DNA of 64,000 nt. Origin: Tubulanus polymorphus. Taxonomy: Eukaryota > Nemertea > Palaeonemertea > Tubulaniformes > Tubulanidae. The notes beneath the pieces were generated by a model. The model ran no database searches, was not told where the DNA came from, and was given only the letters and a program-made list of their open reading frames with translations. Positions within the stretch are counted from its first letter, which is position 1. Each line of letters opens with the position of its first letter. The stretch is taken from positions 4,214,501 through 4,278,500 of the forward strand of contig NC_134035.1 of assembly GCF_964204645.1 (NCBI RefSeq), given 5' to 3'. Below, piece by piece: positions 46,985 to 59,226 of the stretch. Made by a program: the position numbers and the translations under genes.

Positions 46985-47080
46985 CATTTTACCCGATTAA
47001 GCTAATGTACATTAGTAGCGAAAGCTCGCGCAGATTAGATAAAGCTAGTTAACCTATTAAGTACTATCCGTCTCTATGTT
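46985..47080 (+). repeat. hammerhead-like interspersed repeat, copy 6
   Basis: CATTTTACCCGATTAAGC, then ATGTACATTAGTAGC, GAAAGCTCGCGC and AGTTAACCTATTAAGTACTA. The CATTTTAC upstream here is complementary to GTAAAATG downstream in the minus-strand copy at 42.5 kb, suggesting an ancestral outer stem. Confidence 0.65.
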
Positions 47081-47139
47081 TTATGCGATTCACGAAAAGG
47101 AGAAAATCCCGGAATCGGTTGAGACCAATCTGGCTTGGT

Positions 47140-47470
47140 TGATTGATTGATTGATTTCATTTTCATAGAACATGATTATATGATAATTGCTCTCACAAAA
47201 TATTGCAATGAACTCTGAAGGCCACTCGTCCAGAGCCTGAAGGCTGTAACTCTATACAGAGTCGTTGAGGAGCCCTGATGAAATGGATACGACATGATTT
47301 GATATGATTTATTTTCATATGAAAGTTTTACAGAATTAATGAATAAATAAATATATTAAAGATGTAATAATACTTGACGAAGGGCTGCTTTGAATTGTTA
47401 GCTTGTACAAGAAAGCAGCCCAGAAAAGAGGACAAAAATAGAATGAAGTAAAAAGAAGAAAAATGACACA
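47140..47470. repeat. (GATT)n plus interspersed repeat shared with 26139
   Basis: GATTGATTGATTGATT is at about 47141-47156. The 47299-47470 part is the second copy of the repeat described at 26139-26315. Confidence 0.65.
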
Positions 47471-47479
47471 ATACGGATC

Positions 47480-49055
47480 ACTATAGAATACAACATAACC
47501 TTGCACTTACGTGCACATATTTGTGTATAGAAATTATGAATATCGTACAGCAAGAGAGTACAGCAATGTTTGAGCCTCTTTGTTTAAACGAATACACTTT
47601 TTGAATTTTTCATATCTATACTCGATTCATTCCCATCTATTCCTGGTGATGATACAAATTGAAATATTAATATCATATGACTTATCTATGGTGTTTCAAT
47701 GCAACATGAAATAGTAATGCTATAATAGCTGTTATTTCATAAACATACTATGATTTGAATATTTCAGGGCGAAGGGATGAATATTTGATATCTATTGATG
47801 AGCTGTTTTTTGTTGAGCCAGGTGAATTGATGGAGACTTTTTAATCTGCGATCGAATTTGCCAAATGGCTGGAACTTTGTTAAGAAAAAATTTATTGAAT
47901 ATGTGTGGTGGTGGGCTGATTGCGGATAGTTTCTAGATATTGTTATGCCTGCGGTTTTTACTTGGTATTTACTTCGATTGTCGGTGTTGTGGGCACACGA
48001 TCAATACACGTTTACTCAGGGACATTTATCAGTGTTATTCTGGATTGTTCCCTCGCATCGAGACCGACGTGAAAAACATCAACAACGTCGTCGGAGAGCT
48101 GAACATAAATGTGAACCTGACCGAACGAGTTCTTTTCTAACGCTTACAGCCGAATTAATACCGAGTGTCTAAATATGCCTGATTTCATTTGTGAGCGTTC
48201 GTCCGTTCGTTCATTCGTTTTTCCTAGCAATGTACGTAACGTTATAAGTAGAATTTCGCCGAAATGCCTTGTTATTTAGTCGCAGGCTCGTACACATTGC
48301 CTTCTTTCCGTGCATGTCTGCAGTACTTCGATTTCCGATATCAAAAAAATCAAACCCCCCGTTTCGTTTTCGCAAATCAATCCAGTAAATAAGAGGGACA
48401 ATCCCTATATTTCAAGAATTGAAAAGAATTGTTCGAAATCGTACTCTCTGTTGATACCACCCCAAAAAAAAAAAAAATTAGAAAAATCATCAGCTTTCGA
48501 AAGTTTAATACTGTTCATATAAATACGTGGGAAACTATTGGAAAAGGAAATCAATGTATCGTTTCGATGATTAGAATTTAAGTTCATTATCGACGATTTA
48601 AAAAGAAAATACGAAGATAATCCCCCCCCCCCGGGGCGGGTTCGTACATTCCACTTTTTAATTGAATATCGAATATGCAATTCGCCCTCGAGGCGTGGAT
48701 CGTATCAAATCACTGCAAGACGTATTCGATATTCAAACCCACCGGCTGTTCGTATGCTAAGTATAGGATCGCTAATTGCCATCAAGGTGATTTTCTGTGA
48801 AGGCGTATAAAGCTTTTTTGTATAAAGTTCGCGAGTAACCCCAGACAGTTATAACGTCCATTAGAATCTGACCTTTAGTCGAACGAAGACCAAATCCCCG
48901 TATATGCATATACATATCCTCGGAATATGATGGCATTCCTAGCGACCGATTACAGATTAGCATCAGATTAGTGTCAACGTTTCGTGTAGCCTGAAATAGC
49001 TAAGCTGCGCATGACATCGAAAAGTCTTAAAGTAGTCTCGAATCTTAGACGGTAT
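47480..49055. other. no gene; partial repeat at 48321-48385
   Basis: AGTACTTCGATTTCCGATAT and the following C-rich part at 48321-48385 belong to the 10851 family. A poly-C/CGGGG run is at about 48622-48638. Nothing else supported. Confidence 0.45.
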
Positions 49056-49061
49056 GTCTCG

Positions 49062-49202
49062 GGGCCCAGTTGCACAGTCGTGACTTAAGTCCAATAAATG
49101 CTCTTGAATATTAAGACTGGTATTAAGTGTTGGAATGCCTACAGGACTAAGTTGGTCCCAGGCTGGTCTTAAAGCTAAGCTATGAACTGCGCAACTGGCC
49201 CC
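49062..49202. mobile_element. foldback (MITE-like) element, AGTTGCACAGTCG family
   Basis: Left end GGGGCCCAGTTGCACAGTCG, right end AACTGCGCAACTGGCCCC, about 141 bp. The interior has one unit of the AAGACTGG / GGACTAAGTTGGTC sequence that is amplified at 60522-61078. Confidence 0.75.
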
Positions 49203-49875
49203 AAAGGTTGTCAAAATGAACTTCGGGAAACCGAAAAAGCGAATGTGTTTGCTATCCGCGAACTTCTATGTGTGAATCAAACGGGACTGGATTCGACAAA
49301 CCTCGCCGCAAGACGTGTTTTGTCATCTTGCGCGGGTCCGAAAGCGCGAACTGGTTCGTCGCAGAACGAATAGCCTTGCAATTGGAAACAGGAAACAAAT
49401 GAATACGAAACTATAACCGAGCTAGTGCGCGTTTAGATTTCCCCGTGTCGGTAATTAGATTAGATCCCATTTTCTTGTTTAAGCCCGATTAGATTCGTCT
49501 GGCGGTTTCGGCGTCGCGTCTGCGATGAAATTGAAAACGCGCGCGTGAAGTAGAAGCCTTGTCAATGCGTATATATTCATCGCTATATATTCATAACTGT
49601 ACTTTATTTATCTGACGAATAAAACCCGCAATCGAAGAAAGACTGAGGGACTTGTCTCAATGCCACGAGCCATTTTAAAATCATCTTACAGTTTTCTCCT
49701 ACAGTTATCTACGAAAAACCAACTCAATTCATATCAAGTGCCGGCGCCAATGCCAATTGAGAATGCAAAAACATCATTCAGATTTTGGTTCCAGAGACTA
49801 AACCTATATTGGATTGCTCATTTTAACCTCGCGACGGGACCGCAACCTGTGAAATGTTGCCCGCGCACGCTGTAA

Positions 49876-49945
49876 GCAGCCAGCGGGACTCGAACCCACT
49901 TGTCACCCGGGAGCTCTGATACTGAATGCAACATCATCATCATTA
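49876..49945 (-). repeat. tRNA-derived SINE or tRNA pseudogene fragment
   Basis: On the minus strand GTGGGTTCGAGTCCCGC forms a perfect T-arm with a canonical B-box (GGTTCGAGTCC). GGCTGC follows, as in a tRNA 3' acceptor. No matching A-box or 5' acceptor strand lies at the right distance upstream, so it is not a functional tRNA. Confidence 0.45.
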
Positions 49946-49989
49946 CCTTTTAACCCGCCGTGACCGCGATCGATTTAGAATGTTTCGGA

Positions 49990-50490
49990 CGAAAAGAAAA
50001 CTTTCGTGAAGAAGTATGAAACACAACATCTCGGTATCCGATGTCTATTTGTATATTCAGAAATTCGAGTGTCATTTCGTGGTTTTCCGGACCGGTTTCG
50101 TGAATTCATTATCTGTCGTCGTTGCTGAATTGCGAGTCTGCTCGAGTGATCGGGGATCGATGTCTCCGCGGTTCATGACGTGTCGGATGTTTCTCGGGGG
50201 CTCGAGACGCGCGTCTCGATTACAATATTATATTAGTTCAATTAATCGCGAGAGAGTTTTTCGAATTCGGCTGCTGCTGCTCGCACACGTGACTGGGCAT
50301 CGGCGGCTTGATCACGCGCTCGTATCCCGAGGAGGAGCGGTATCGTCGTCATCGTCGTCTCGTCTTCAATTCGAGATCCGATCCGCCGTTTCGAGAATCA
50401 GAATTCATTTCTGAATCGATTTCACTCGCGGTTTTCTCGTCAGAATTAATTGTGTTGTTTCTCTGTGCGTCTGTCGGTGATCGTCTGTTC
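49990..50490. other. CpG-containing, no supported exon
   Basis: Several open frames end or begin in the adjacent GA tract and are not credible on that account. GCTGCTGCTGCTCGC lies near 50270. Confidence 0.35.
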
Positions 50491-50663
<173 letters not shown>

Positions 50664-50669
50664 GATACA

Positions 50670-53425
50670 TTTTACCGGCACGCGCGCCGTCGCCGCCGCC
50701 GCCGTCGTTTTAGGAATCGACCACGAATCGTCGAAACTTCCCGTCGACGATCTCGATTTCAAGGACTTCGCACGGAAATCGAGATCGCGTTCATTTGTTT
50801 ATTTTTTGAATAAGTAACAGGATATTTCAAGCAAATCGTTTCAAGACGAGAACTGCTGAACGGCGACGACGCACGGGTACGAATCGGTTGATCGCTATTA
50901 AGATGTGTTTCCTTTGAAAAAAGACCATGGAGACTTTTCGACTGAAGTCTATTTTTCTCAGTTTTAAAGATGGCTCATAGAACTGAGTCGAAACGCATCA
51001 AAACTTTCTTAGTTTTATAACGGGTGTTTCTTCGATTGAACTAGACAGTCACTCGTCTATGGAAGCCAAAATGTTTTTCCTAATCTAGTAGATGCCGCCT
51101 TGTTGGGCCGGGGTCGAGCGGTCTCACCGTGAGCAGTGCCGGATTCGAACTCGCTCGTGTGAACTCGCGGTCAACGTCGCCAGTACAAGAAACCCTGATT
51201 TCATATCACATCTATTCGCCAGATTTCTCGTCAGTCAATCAATCGAAAAAGCGGAAACCATTTCTCCGCGAAGTTTAAGTCGCGGCGTATGAAGCGACTT
51301 TGACGAGGCGAAATAGTTTTCGCAGTAAATTATAGGTTTCACGCGTACAGCTTTTCGCGGCTTGAATTGCGCTCATTTTGGATATATTTCCTCGAGTAGG
51401 GGGTTGTTAACTCGGCGTACAGACGCGATTACCAATACCTCGCACGCCTGATATACATTTTCTATTTCAATTCAGCAGTAATAAGTCTCGGGTACCCGAG
51501 CAAAAATTGCTTATGACCGCGTATCGGAGTTGTTTGCAGAGGTAGAACTTCGATGTGTATGTCGCAAACAAAGACTAAACCCATAATGAAAAATCGAAAG
51601 ATTTATCAGCTTTTCCAGTTTAAAACCCACTATATACACAAAAAATTAAAAACGAATTTTCATTATCAAATGTTAAAAACAAGACATGACGTTACTGACT
51701 TTCTAGAAAGAGTCCAAAACGTCGTTTGTTCTGTTTTTCATTTTTGATGAATAAAATTCGGTTTTAATCTTTTTAAACTTTGTATGTAATAGGTTTTAAA
51801 CTCTACGCCAGAGTTTGTACGGGCTAATCTTCCATATACCAGCTTATCAACTCATTCGCTATAACATCGAAATATTTGTTAAACCCCTAAATTTTTTTTC
51901 GACTTCAAAGAGTTTAATGATGACGAGTTTTTGAAATAGTAACACACATTTTCCGATGTTCTTAATATGAGTTTCGACGCCATTTCGAGCCGCGCGAAAA
52001 GAAAACTCGATGAAATCCGATGAACGAAAGTGCCATCGAAATAACCGCTTATATATCGACGCTTGTAAAAACAAGTCGTTAGAGTTTAGAGATTTTAGAA
52101 ATGCGCCTCGCAGCGACTCGCGCCCGTAATAAGACTTCCATCCAATTATACGCGTATTCTAGTCCAATTCGAGTACATCAAAACAGCGCGCTAAACCAGC
52201 CGTGAGGTGGCTGGAGATTGGCTTTAAAAACTTATCATCGAAATGAGATTATCGGGGCGACGAACAACGAACGCCGGAGCGTCTAATACATTCAGACAAA
52301 AGACACTCGACTGAAATCCGAGTCGATGCACAACGGCTTCCGTTAAACGTCGAGCGATTCGAGCAAATCTCTTTCAAATGTCACCAGCAGCGTTGTGATT
52401 ATTAGATTTAGCGACGGCGCTGTCGTCATCCGCTCAAATACAACGTTAAAGCTACGCGAACGAGTTCGTATAGTGTGACGTCAATGTCCGATAGATTTTT
52501 TGACGCCGTAAAAACCGTAACAATAATATTCATATACGTTACAGTGTTAAGAGGGTTCTCTGTGAGTCGATGTGCACACACCATCGATATTGGCGTTTCG
52601 AAATATCAGTTACATTATTGTGAAAATCGGCGTTTATTTTGTAATTGAATATATTTCATTCTTCTCTTCAACTTTTATTTTATTTTCTTATGAATTTTGA
52701 TAATCTTTTTGAGAGGATGGATGTGCACTACGTCATCAATATATCGGGGCTAGACTGGTTGCCTGGTTCAATACAATTATCGATGTATCTAAATCCAAAA
52801 TAACTTAATTGATCCTTAATGTTACATAATTTAAATTACATTATCAATTGTCAGCAATTTATCAAGCAATATATGTGCTGTTTTTCAAACTTCAATAAAC
52901 TTTCAAAGTTAGTTTTCCTGTTTCGACGTGTGAGGGAGGTGAATTAGTCTTTACCCCCGATGGTAAATGGCTGGGGTATCGGCGAATGTCTTGCCAGCGT
53001 CATTCACTTTTCATTTTCGGCAATAATCTAATTTTTCCGAATACAGAACTCCCGGGCGTTTTTTCTTCGCAAAAGTTCGTAGAGGAAAAACAGAACGCTC
53101 GAGAACAGAGATGACGCTTAACGATGTATTGGTCGGATTTGAGGTAGAAACTATCGGCCACCAGCAGCAGCAGTGAGAGTTTCTTATATAAGTCAGTATG
53201 CCAGTATGTGAATGCGTCAGCAGGGTTCGTATCGCCGGACCCGATGATGGTGGTTACGTGACACCTTTTATAAGACAAATCCGCTCTCGGATTCTCCACC
53301 GACATGTCCTACGATCCAGTTTAAATCGATACTTCCAGTGTAGTGGCCATGTGCGCCGGACGAGTTTCATACAAAAAAATATCTCGCACGAATGATTAAA
53401 AATGTTCCCAATGTCGCGAAAGAAG
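50670..53425. other. no confident gene; hairpin at 51686
   Basis: The 51686-51725 hairpin belongs with 29498. A 101-codon minus-strand frame (53305-53000) with a TTATAAAAGG box inside it is unrecognised. CpG-rich blocks at 50680-50780 and 52080-52480 have no exon I can defend. Confidence 0.4.
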
Positions 53426-53428
53426 GCA

Positions 53429-53535
53429 GGATCCGGTTGCGACAGTTTTGTGAGTTAAAAGTTTGACTCGGCGTTAACTTATTGACAACGAACTAGGAGT
53501 CATTATCTTTGACTCACTATAGGGCAACAGGATCA
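53429..53535. mobile_element. diverged foldback element (GGATCCGGTTGC family)
   Basis: It begins GGATCCGGTTGCGACAGTTT, has GAGTTAAAAGTTTGACTCGG and inverted GAGTCA...TTTGACTC, and ends CAACAGGATC. Confidence 0.5.
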
Positions 53536-53539
53536 TCGA

Positions 53540-55060
53540 TCGGCGTACTGTTGGAAAGTGAACTAGCGAAATTCTAGTCGAAGGATCTAGTGAACTTGCG
53601 ATATTTTGTGTAATAATGATAAATATTGATTCTTTTTCGTAAACCATAATAATTTATATACAATCACATGAACAGTTATTACTTTTCAATTTATTACATA
53701 ATACGGTTACGAGGGATCCAGCGCAAGCAAACAGGCTGTACTTAAAATTAAGGCGCTGGAACCTTGTGTATAGTGCAGGAGCATGGTGCAGAGATATTAA
53801 TATAAACAATTCTATTCGTAATGATAATACTAACAAAGATTATTAAATGTAATGATTATAGTGATGACGTCGGGTATATTTAGTATATTCGGAATTATTA
53901 AACTCAATAGTCACATCTCAATTGCAACTGCGGAGCTGAGTCCGAGACGTATATGACAACGCGTACAAGGCACTTTCCTATTAGAACGGAGGAGTCGGTT
54001 TCTCTTCATGGGAAAAATGTGATTACGTGCGCAACCTTAATAGTGAGGGCTTTACGTTGCCTTTATTAAACGTCAGCGCGCCTTTCTAGCGAATATATCC
54101 CGTTATTAAAGCGTATATAATTTGATCCACGTTTCGTAATCTCTTCGCACATTTTTCGTTAATACGCGGGGTTAACGCCGGCCTGTGCTATACGTGAAGT
54201 GTGTTATTTCGACATAAGGCAGCGAATTCATTGAATTAAGCGATAAGCGCCATCGTGGAATACGGACAATTTTTTTTTAGAATGCGCGTATTTGAAGGTG
54301 GATCTGTTATACGCGATATTATATCCATCATTTTCAAATGCTAATTTGTCATACAAACTGGCGACGACAGAGCGTCGTCATACTTCTTATCATTTACAAA
54401 AGGTTGTTCGCGCGCGCGCTCGTTGAAGACTATTATATATATATTTTTTATATATACATGCGCGCTAAATATCATTCGTTTGAAGATTCGCTTTTGAAGA
54501 CATCGATTATGTATTATCTAGCCGATTGACGGGTCTCTTACTAATGAACTTCATTACAATATCTTTGATAATAGGGAAAATTTAGACTGTAGCTTAACAA
54601 AGACCGATAAAAAATCGATGTGTTAAGTTAGCTATATGTCGATCATATGGTTCGCGATACGGCACCGATATAAAACCGAATTCAAGATCGCTTCTACGCC
54701 GTCATTTCTGATCAATCGAATTTTGATGTCTGTTTATATTTCGTCCTCTGTTTTTCATCGATTGCATTTTTTGTTTTCTCACAACATCAAAGAGTCGAAA
54801 GAATGTTCAATCGAGGAATCCATAAACATCAAATCACGCCAACCCTCAATATATTCTAAATGCTAGACAGTCTCGCCTATCGATCTGTGTACATCTTGTA
54901 ATATACTTTAAATAGTTGTTTATTTCAGTGGGCTTTAATGCGAAATCGATCGTGTTTGATCGCGTTATTTTATCGTTGTGATTTTGTTGTGGTTTTATCG
55001 TTCATTCGACCCTCGACCAAAAGTCACGAGTCGGCAAGCCGTCAGGAGCAAGCGGACTAT
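53540..55060. other. no recognisable feature
   Basis: AT-rich intergenic or intronic sequence. TATATATATA near 54433 is simple sequence. Confidence 0.4.
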
Positions 55061-55067
55061 CTATTTA

Positions 55068-55140
55068 TTTGGTCCACTGGTTAGCAGGCTTCTATATCTA
55101 TAATGTGCAAGACCCGGGTTCGATCCCGGCAGCTAGTGCG
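55068..55140 (+). repeat. tRNA-like sequence (SINE head or tRNA pseudogene)
   Basis: TGGTTAGCAGG resembles an A-box (55078-55088). CCGGGTTCGATCCCGG at 55115-55130 carries a B-box and a closed T-arm whose loop is one base short. The box spacing is near that of a tRNA, but no cloverleaf acceptor or anticodon stem is evident. Confidence 0.45.
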
Positions 55141-55144
55141 CATT

Positions 55145-55950
55145 ATCACACTAAATCGTTACAAGACGACGATATATTTTAGAATGAAACGCTTATTTCT
55201 TTTTTTTCCGGAAATGTTAAATCCGTAAATTTCTACACGCATCTCGAAGATGGATCTAAATAGAAAGATCTAGACTTCGAGATCACGTTGTTGTCTCAAT
55301 TCCTTTTTCGTTGTAACGCGTGCGTTCAATCCTCCTCCTCAATCTCCTTAGACTAGTTTCCTTCGCTAGGAACTTAAGTAACTTATGTAAAGCTACTATT
55401 CTTTGCGCGAGTTGACGTACGGCGCGCGGAACTGAATCGATACGCGACGAATTTGCGATATTCATCGACGCTACGATTAGCGATTCGTCGACGAACGCGG
55501 AAAGTCGTCGCCGGAAAAAGAAACTGTCGACAAATTGAAGACGAGATGGACGCATCAGTGTCATTACTATCTCGACCCGGGTGCCGGTCAATTTACCGTC
55601 GATTCGTTATCGCGGTCGTTCGCGTTAATGTTAATAGTTACGTCGTATACGGCGCGATAGTTAACACTGATAGGCGACATTTCGACGAATTATTGATAAC
55701 ATGATCCGACGATATCTCGGATATAATGTGAAATTAGTATCCGGCCTAATATCTGATCGAAGGCCTGTACTCGCTTGAAGACACGGACATTCTGAGAAAA
55801 AATGAAAAGATGTCATCTTTAAGGCGTCGTCTGAACCTATATAATCGCATTATCGGGGATCAAATAAAAACTTGTTATTTGTAAAATGTAATTACAGTCG
55901 AGTTTTTAGTGGACACTGAGAATTAGGTCACAAAATGGCATTAACATCGA
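55145..55950. other. no confident gene
   Basis: A 102-codon minus-strand frame (55591-55283) is rich in Arg and Leu and might form helices, but it has no splice or promoter evidence. Confidence 0.35.
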
Positions 55951-55959
55951 TGGCATTTG

Positions 55960-56475
55960 AGTAATTGATAGTAATCGAGGCTTATCAGAATTCGGTCAAA
56001 GATTTTCTTTGAGATTATAAAAGGCATAAGGCGTCCTCTTCTTTACCAAAGGTATAGAGTGATCAGATATTAAATCAAGGCTCATTAGGATTCGGTCAAA
56101 AAATTACGTTAAGATTAGATAGTGAATTAAGAATAGTTAGAAAACGATGTTAGGATTAAGACATAAGGCCTCTTCCTCTTTACCTATGGGGAGTTATTAG
56201 ATAGTAAATTAAGGATGGTAAAAGAATGTTTAGATTAAGGCAAAGGTGTCTTCTTATTATGGTAATTACCTAAACGTTGGAATTATTAGATAGTGAATCA
56301 AGGATGGTAAAAACGATGTTAAGATTAAGGCATAAGGCTTCTACCTCTTAATCTATGATAGAGTTATTTGATAGTAAATTAAGGATGGTAGAAATGATGT
56401 TTAGATTAACTCATAAGGCCACTACCTTTTCATCTATGGTATAGTTATTAGATAGTAAATTAAAGAAGGTAAAAA
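55960..56475. repeat. degenerate tandem array, unit about 85-90 bp
   Basis: Five to six units share TTATTAGATAGTAAATTAAG, GATGGTAAAAATGATGTT, AGATTAAGGCATAAGGC and TCTTTACCTATGG-like segments. Confidence 0.8.
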
Positions 56476-56479
56476 TGAT

Positions 56480-57220
56480 GTAAAAATTGATAAGGCGTTT
56501 CTTGTACGAAGGCGTTCTGTTTTTTTTAAACCTCGTTCCCTGTGGGCGTTTTTCCATCGCGATAAAGCAATCAAGGCTAAAATCTAACGACAGCGATGAA
56601 AAACTCGGTATAAAATTTGTCGAAATTTATTCAATTTACTCCGACGATAATCAAAAAAGATACGTTTAATCACCGAACGCGAAATTACACCGAATTAAAT
56701 CATCGGATTCGCGCGCGGTTGATTATATTTTCTCAGTCTCTGGTGTGTAGGTCTTCACGGTGCACGTTCCTCAATTCATCTCGTTACGCAGCCGGCTTTG
56801 ATGTTTGGCTTCGTAGCGTGAAAATGTTACGTAGATGCGATCAAGATTTCATTAAGTAAAAAAAAAAAATGATGAAATCGTCGAAAAGTCTATAATATCG
56901 CATCGTCTCACCTCCCTAACAACCCCGGTTAGCGTTCACGATAAAACGCGTCGCGTGTGAAATTGTAAAATATAGTCATCGGACGCGCCTCGGTAGATCG
57001 GTGAGATTGCGGGCTTCACTGTCAGCGCCGAGCAACTTCGAGTCCTGCTTACAGTGTCCGCCCGGCAATACTTCGAAGGCTGCGTGGTCCAGTCATGAGG
57101 TTAAATAAACAATCCAATAGCCTTGGGCAACCAAGATCCGAGGGAAGTAAAGTTATGATAAGTCTAATGGATTCCCACTTGGTCCAGTGAATAGATTCGA
57201 TAGTGATGCTTCACTCGGAT
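56480..57220. other. no recognisable feature
   Basis: Short frames only. If 57492-57761 is a terminal exon, this could be part of its upstream intron. Confidence 0.35.
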
Positions 57221-57224
57221 CATC

Positions 57225-57356
57225 TCTGCACAGTCGTGACTTAAGTCCAAAAGTGGTCTTAAATCTTAAGACCGGTCTCAAGTTGTTAGATTGGCTATAG
57301 AACTAAGTTGGTCTTAGACTGGTCTTATGTCTAAGCCATGACGTGCAACCGTCCCC
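57225..57356. mobile_element. foldback (MITE-like) element, AGTTGCACAGTCG family
   Basis: CACAGTCGTGACTTAAGTCC at the left, AAGCCATGACGTGCAACCG and TCCCC at the right. It has one internal unit (TTAGATTGGCTATAGAACTA, TTGGTCTTAGACTGGTC). Confidence 0.65.
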
Positions 57357-57491
57357 TGGGCATATTCGAAAAAATAAAGCGGCATTCTTCTTCTTCTGTG
57401 TGATATAAACATACCACGGCGGCACTAAAAACTATTATACCTTGAAAAAAAAACCTAGAACTCGTTCCAACTCCGATTGCTGTTGCATCAG

Positions 57492-57761
57492 GTGAATAAA
57501 TCTTCCGCGATACGAGTGAAAGAAAAAGTCGACATTAGTGAAATAAATTCGCTCGGCGTTAACAGAAGAGAGGACGTCAGTCACGCGTTCGAACGGAAGA
57601 GTTTCTGCTGTAACTATTCCTGTTCGGTGTGTTTTCATTGTGACACGTATCACTGTCACTGCTCGTATAAATCCGTATCCAGCAGTAATTACCGATACAT
57701 CGTGTCGGAGGAGCATAGACAGACTAACGCCGCCCTGTCCCGTCATCGCTTCGATTCCTAG
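57492..57761 (+). CDS. probable Cys/His-rich C-terminal (terminal) exon
   Basis: A pyrimidine-containing acceptor (CTCCGATTGCTGTTGCATCAG, split as CTCCGATTGC and TGTTGCATCAG, ending at 57491) opens an uninterrupted 89-codon frame ending at TAG 57759-57761. It reads a polar start (VNKSSAIRVKEKVDISEINS), then KSFCCNYSCSVCFHCDTYHC, HCSYKS and a charged end (EEHRQTNAALSRHRFDS). Eight Cys and several His within about 25 residues suggest metal binding or disulfides. Codon choice is balanced, unlike nearby noise. AATATAA after the stop (about 57815) could serve as a poly(A) signal. The family is not recognised, and upstream exons were not found. The opposite strand is also open (57830-57435), so one of the two must be chance. 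Confidence 0.4.
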   Translation: MNKSSAIRVKEKVDISEINSLGVNRREDVSHAFERKSFCCNYSCSVCFHCDTYHCHCSYKSVSSSNYRYIVSEEHRQTNAALSRHRFDS

Positions 57762-57834
57762 AGCCTTGTCGTTTCGGCGATCGCAATAGGTTCGATAGAT
57801 GAAACTTAAATGAAATATAAAGTCTTCCACGACC

Positions 57835-58160
57835 CGGGATACGGATACGGTTCCATAGTTGGGACTTGAGTCTAAAAGTGATTTTATATCTAGTAACTGA
57901 TCGTTTGATGCTATAAAAATGAAATTATGTCTCAGATTGAATCTTAAGCCTTGCGCTATATAAATGACAATTTATTATTATTATTATTAAGTTGTTGAAT
58001 TGGTTATAGAACCGAATGAGCTTAGACTGGGGTCTTATGTCGTTAGATTGGTCAGAACCAAAATAACTTTTACTGGTCTTTAGTTGTTAAATTGGCAGTA
58101 GAACTACCGTGGTATTTGACTAAATCTTAAGTCTAAGCCATGACTAGGCCAACCGGCCCA
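57835..58160. mobile_element. diverged AGTTGCACAG-type element with about three internal units and an inserted retroposon tail
   Basis: It starts near GGTTCCATAGTTGGGACTTG and ends near CTAAGCCATGACTAGGCCAA. AGTTGTTGAATTGGTTATAG, TCGTTAGATTGGTC and AGTTGTTAAATTGGCAGTAG are three degenerate internal units. GCGCTATATAAATGACAATT with a TTA run (57953-57990) is a LINE/SINE-type tail. Confidence 0.5.
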
Positions 58161-58164
58161 AATT

Positions 58165-59060
58165 TCACATTTTTTGTTGAAAATCCTCTGAAATATTTCA
58201 TGTGATACAATTCAATGGGGATGAACTCATTCTAAACTTTAAAACCTTTTTTTCATGATACCACTATTGAACGGGCAAAATAAAACATCTTCCTTAACGC
58301 ATCGTTTCGGGCGCTATACGTTTCGTGATGGGTCCTTTCCCTACGATACGGCCGTCAAAAAATGTGCATATTCATGACGTCACCGCGATGGGTTTGATTC
58401 ATTCACAAGCGACGAAAACCGAAACATCCGGTATTAAACGGCTTATCGAACGAGGCCGTCAACGAACCCGCGCGCGCCACGCCAACACGATAAGCGGTAT
58501 AACACTGCGGTAAGAAGCTAAGCAATCAAACGTCCACTTACTCGGCATCCGTCATTTCCTTTCGCAAACCGTCGACGTACCGAAGAACGCTATTTAACGC
58601 ATTTACGTTGAAACAAAACGGCAAATATTTGTTTTAAATATGCGGCCCCCGCGCGCCGGCGCAAATAACCCGTCGCCAGAAAGATACTCGGTTTACTCGC
58701 CGGCTGCTCCGCGGTTTGACGGTGTTAAGCGTCCATTAATTACTTTTATATGACGCTTTTTGCGCTTGTAAATCGGGGCGGTTAGCGCACCGGGCTAATA
58801 TAACATATCCGTATAATAGAGTGGCCGGCTTTAGTAAGAGAGAGGAAAAAGAAGAATTTTTTTTTAATACTGCGGCCGAGATTGGTCACCGACATGAATC
58901 ATCGAATTACTAAGCGAATATTCAGCCGCGCGCGGTTGTCGTGGATAAGAATTCCGTCATTCCGTAATGAATTTTGTAGTAATTTTGTAAGGAACTATAG
59001 AAGAAATGGAAATCGCATACGTCAGGTTAGGTTAACAATACGTAGTCGTATTGCTTCATA
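58165..59060. promoter_or_regulatory. CpG-rich stretch with a perfect CRE at 58375-58382
   Basis: TGACGTCA lies in ATTCATGACGTCACCGCG. A 62-codon frame overlaps it (58325-58513) without a recognised domain. Regulatory function is inference. Confidence 0.3.
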
Positions 59061-59065
59061 GAATT

Positions 59066-59094
59066 GTGGATTCTAAAACGGGAGTCCATGTTAG
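59066..59094. repeat. hairpin of the CCATGGACTC family
   Basis: GTGGATTCTAAAACGGGAGTCC then ATG, split here as GTGGATTC, TAAAACGG, GAGTCCATG. It resembles hairpins at 19244, 19660 and 21051. Confidence 0.45.
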
Positions 59095-59226
59095 AATAGA
59101 TAATGAGCACAGATATCATTACAGAATACAGTTTCTATACGGAATCAATATGGTTTATTTGAGGGTGTAGATTTACCACGAAATATCGGAACTAATTTCA
59201 CACTCATTGATACAACGAACTATCAG

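Noticed and set aside
53000-53305. 101-codon minus-strand frame with a TATAAAAG box
   Set aside because: The box lies inside the frame, so the ATG would be upstream of the transcription start; no domain recognised.
55283-55591. 102-codon Arg/Leu-rich minus-strand frame
   Set aside because: Plausible composition, but no promoter, splice site or similarity; the plus strand is also open.
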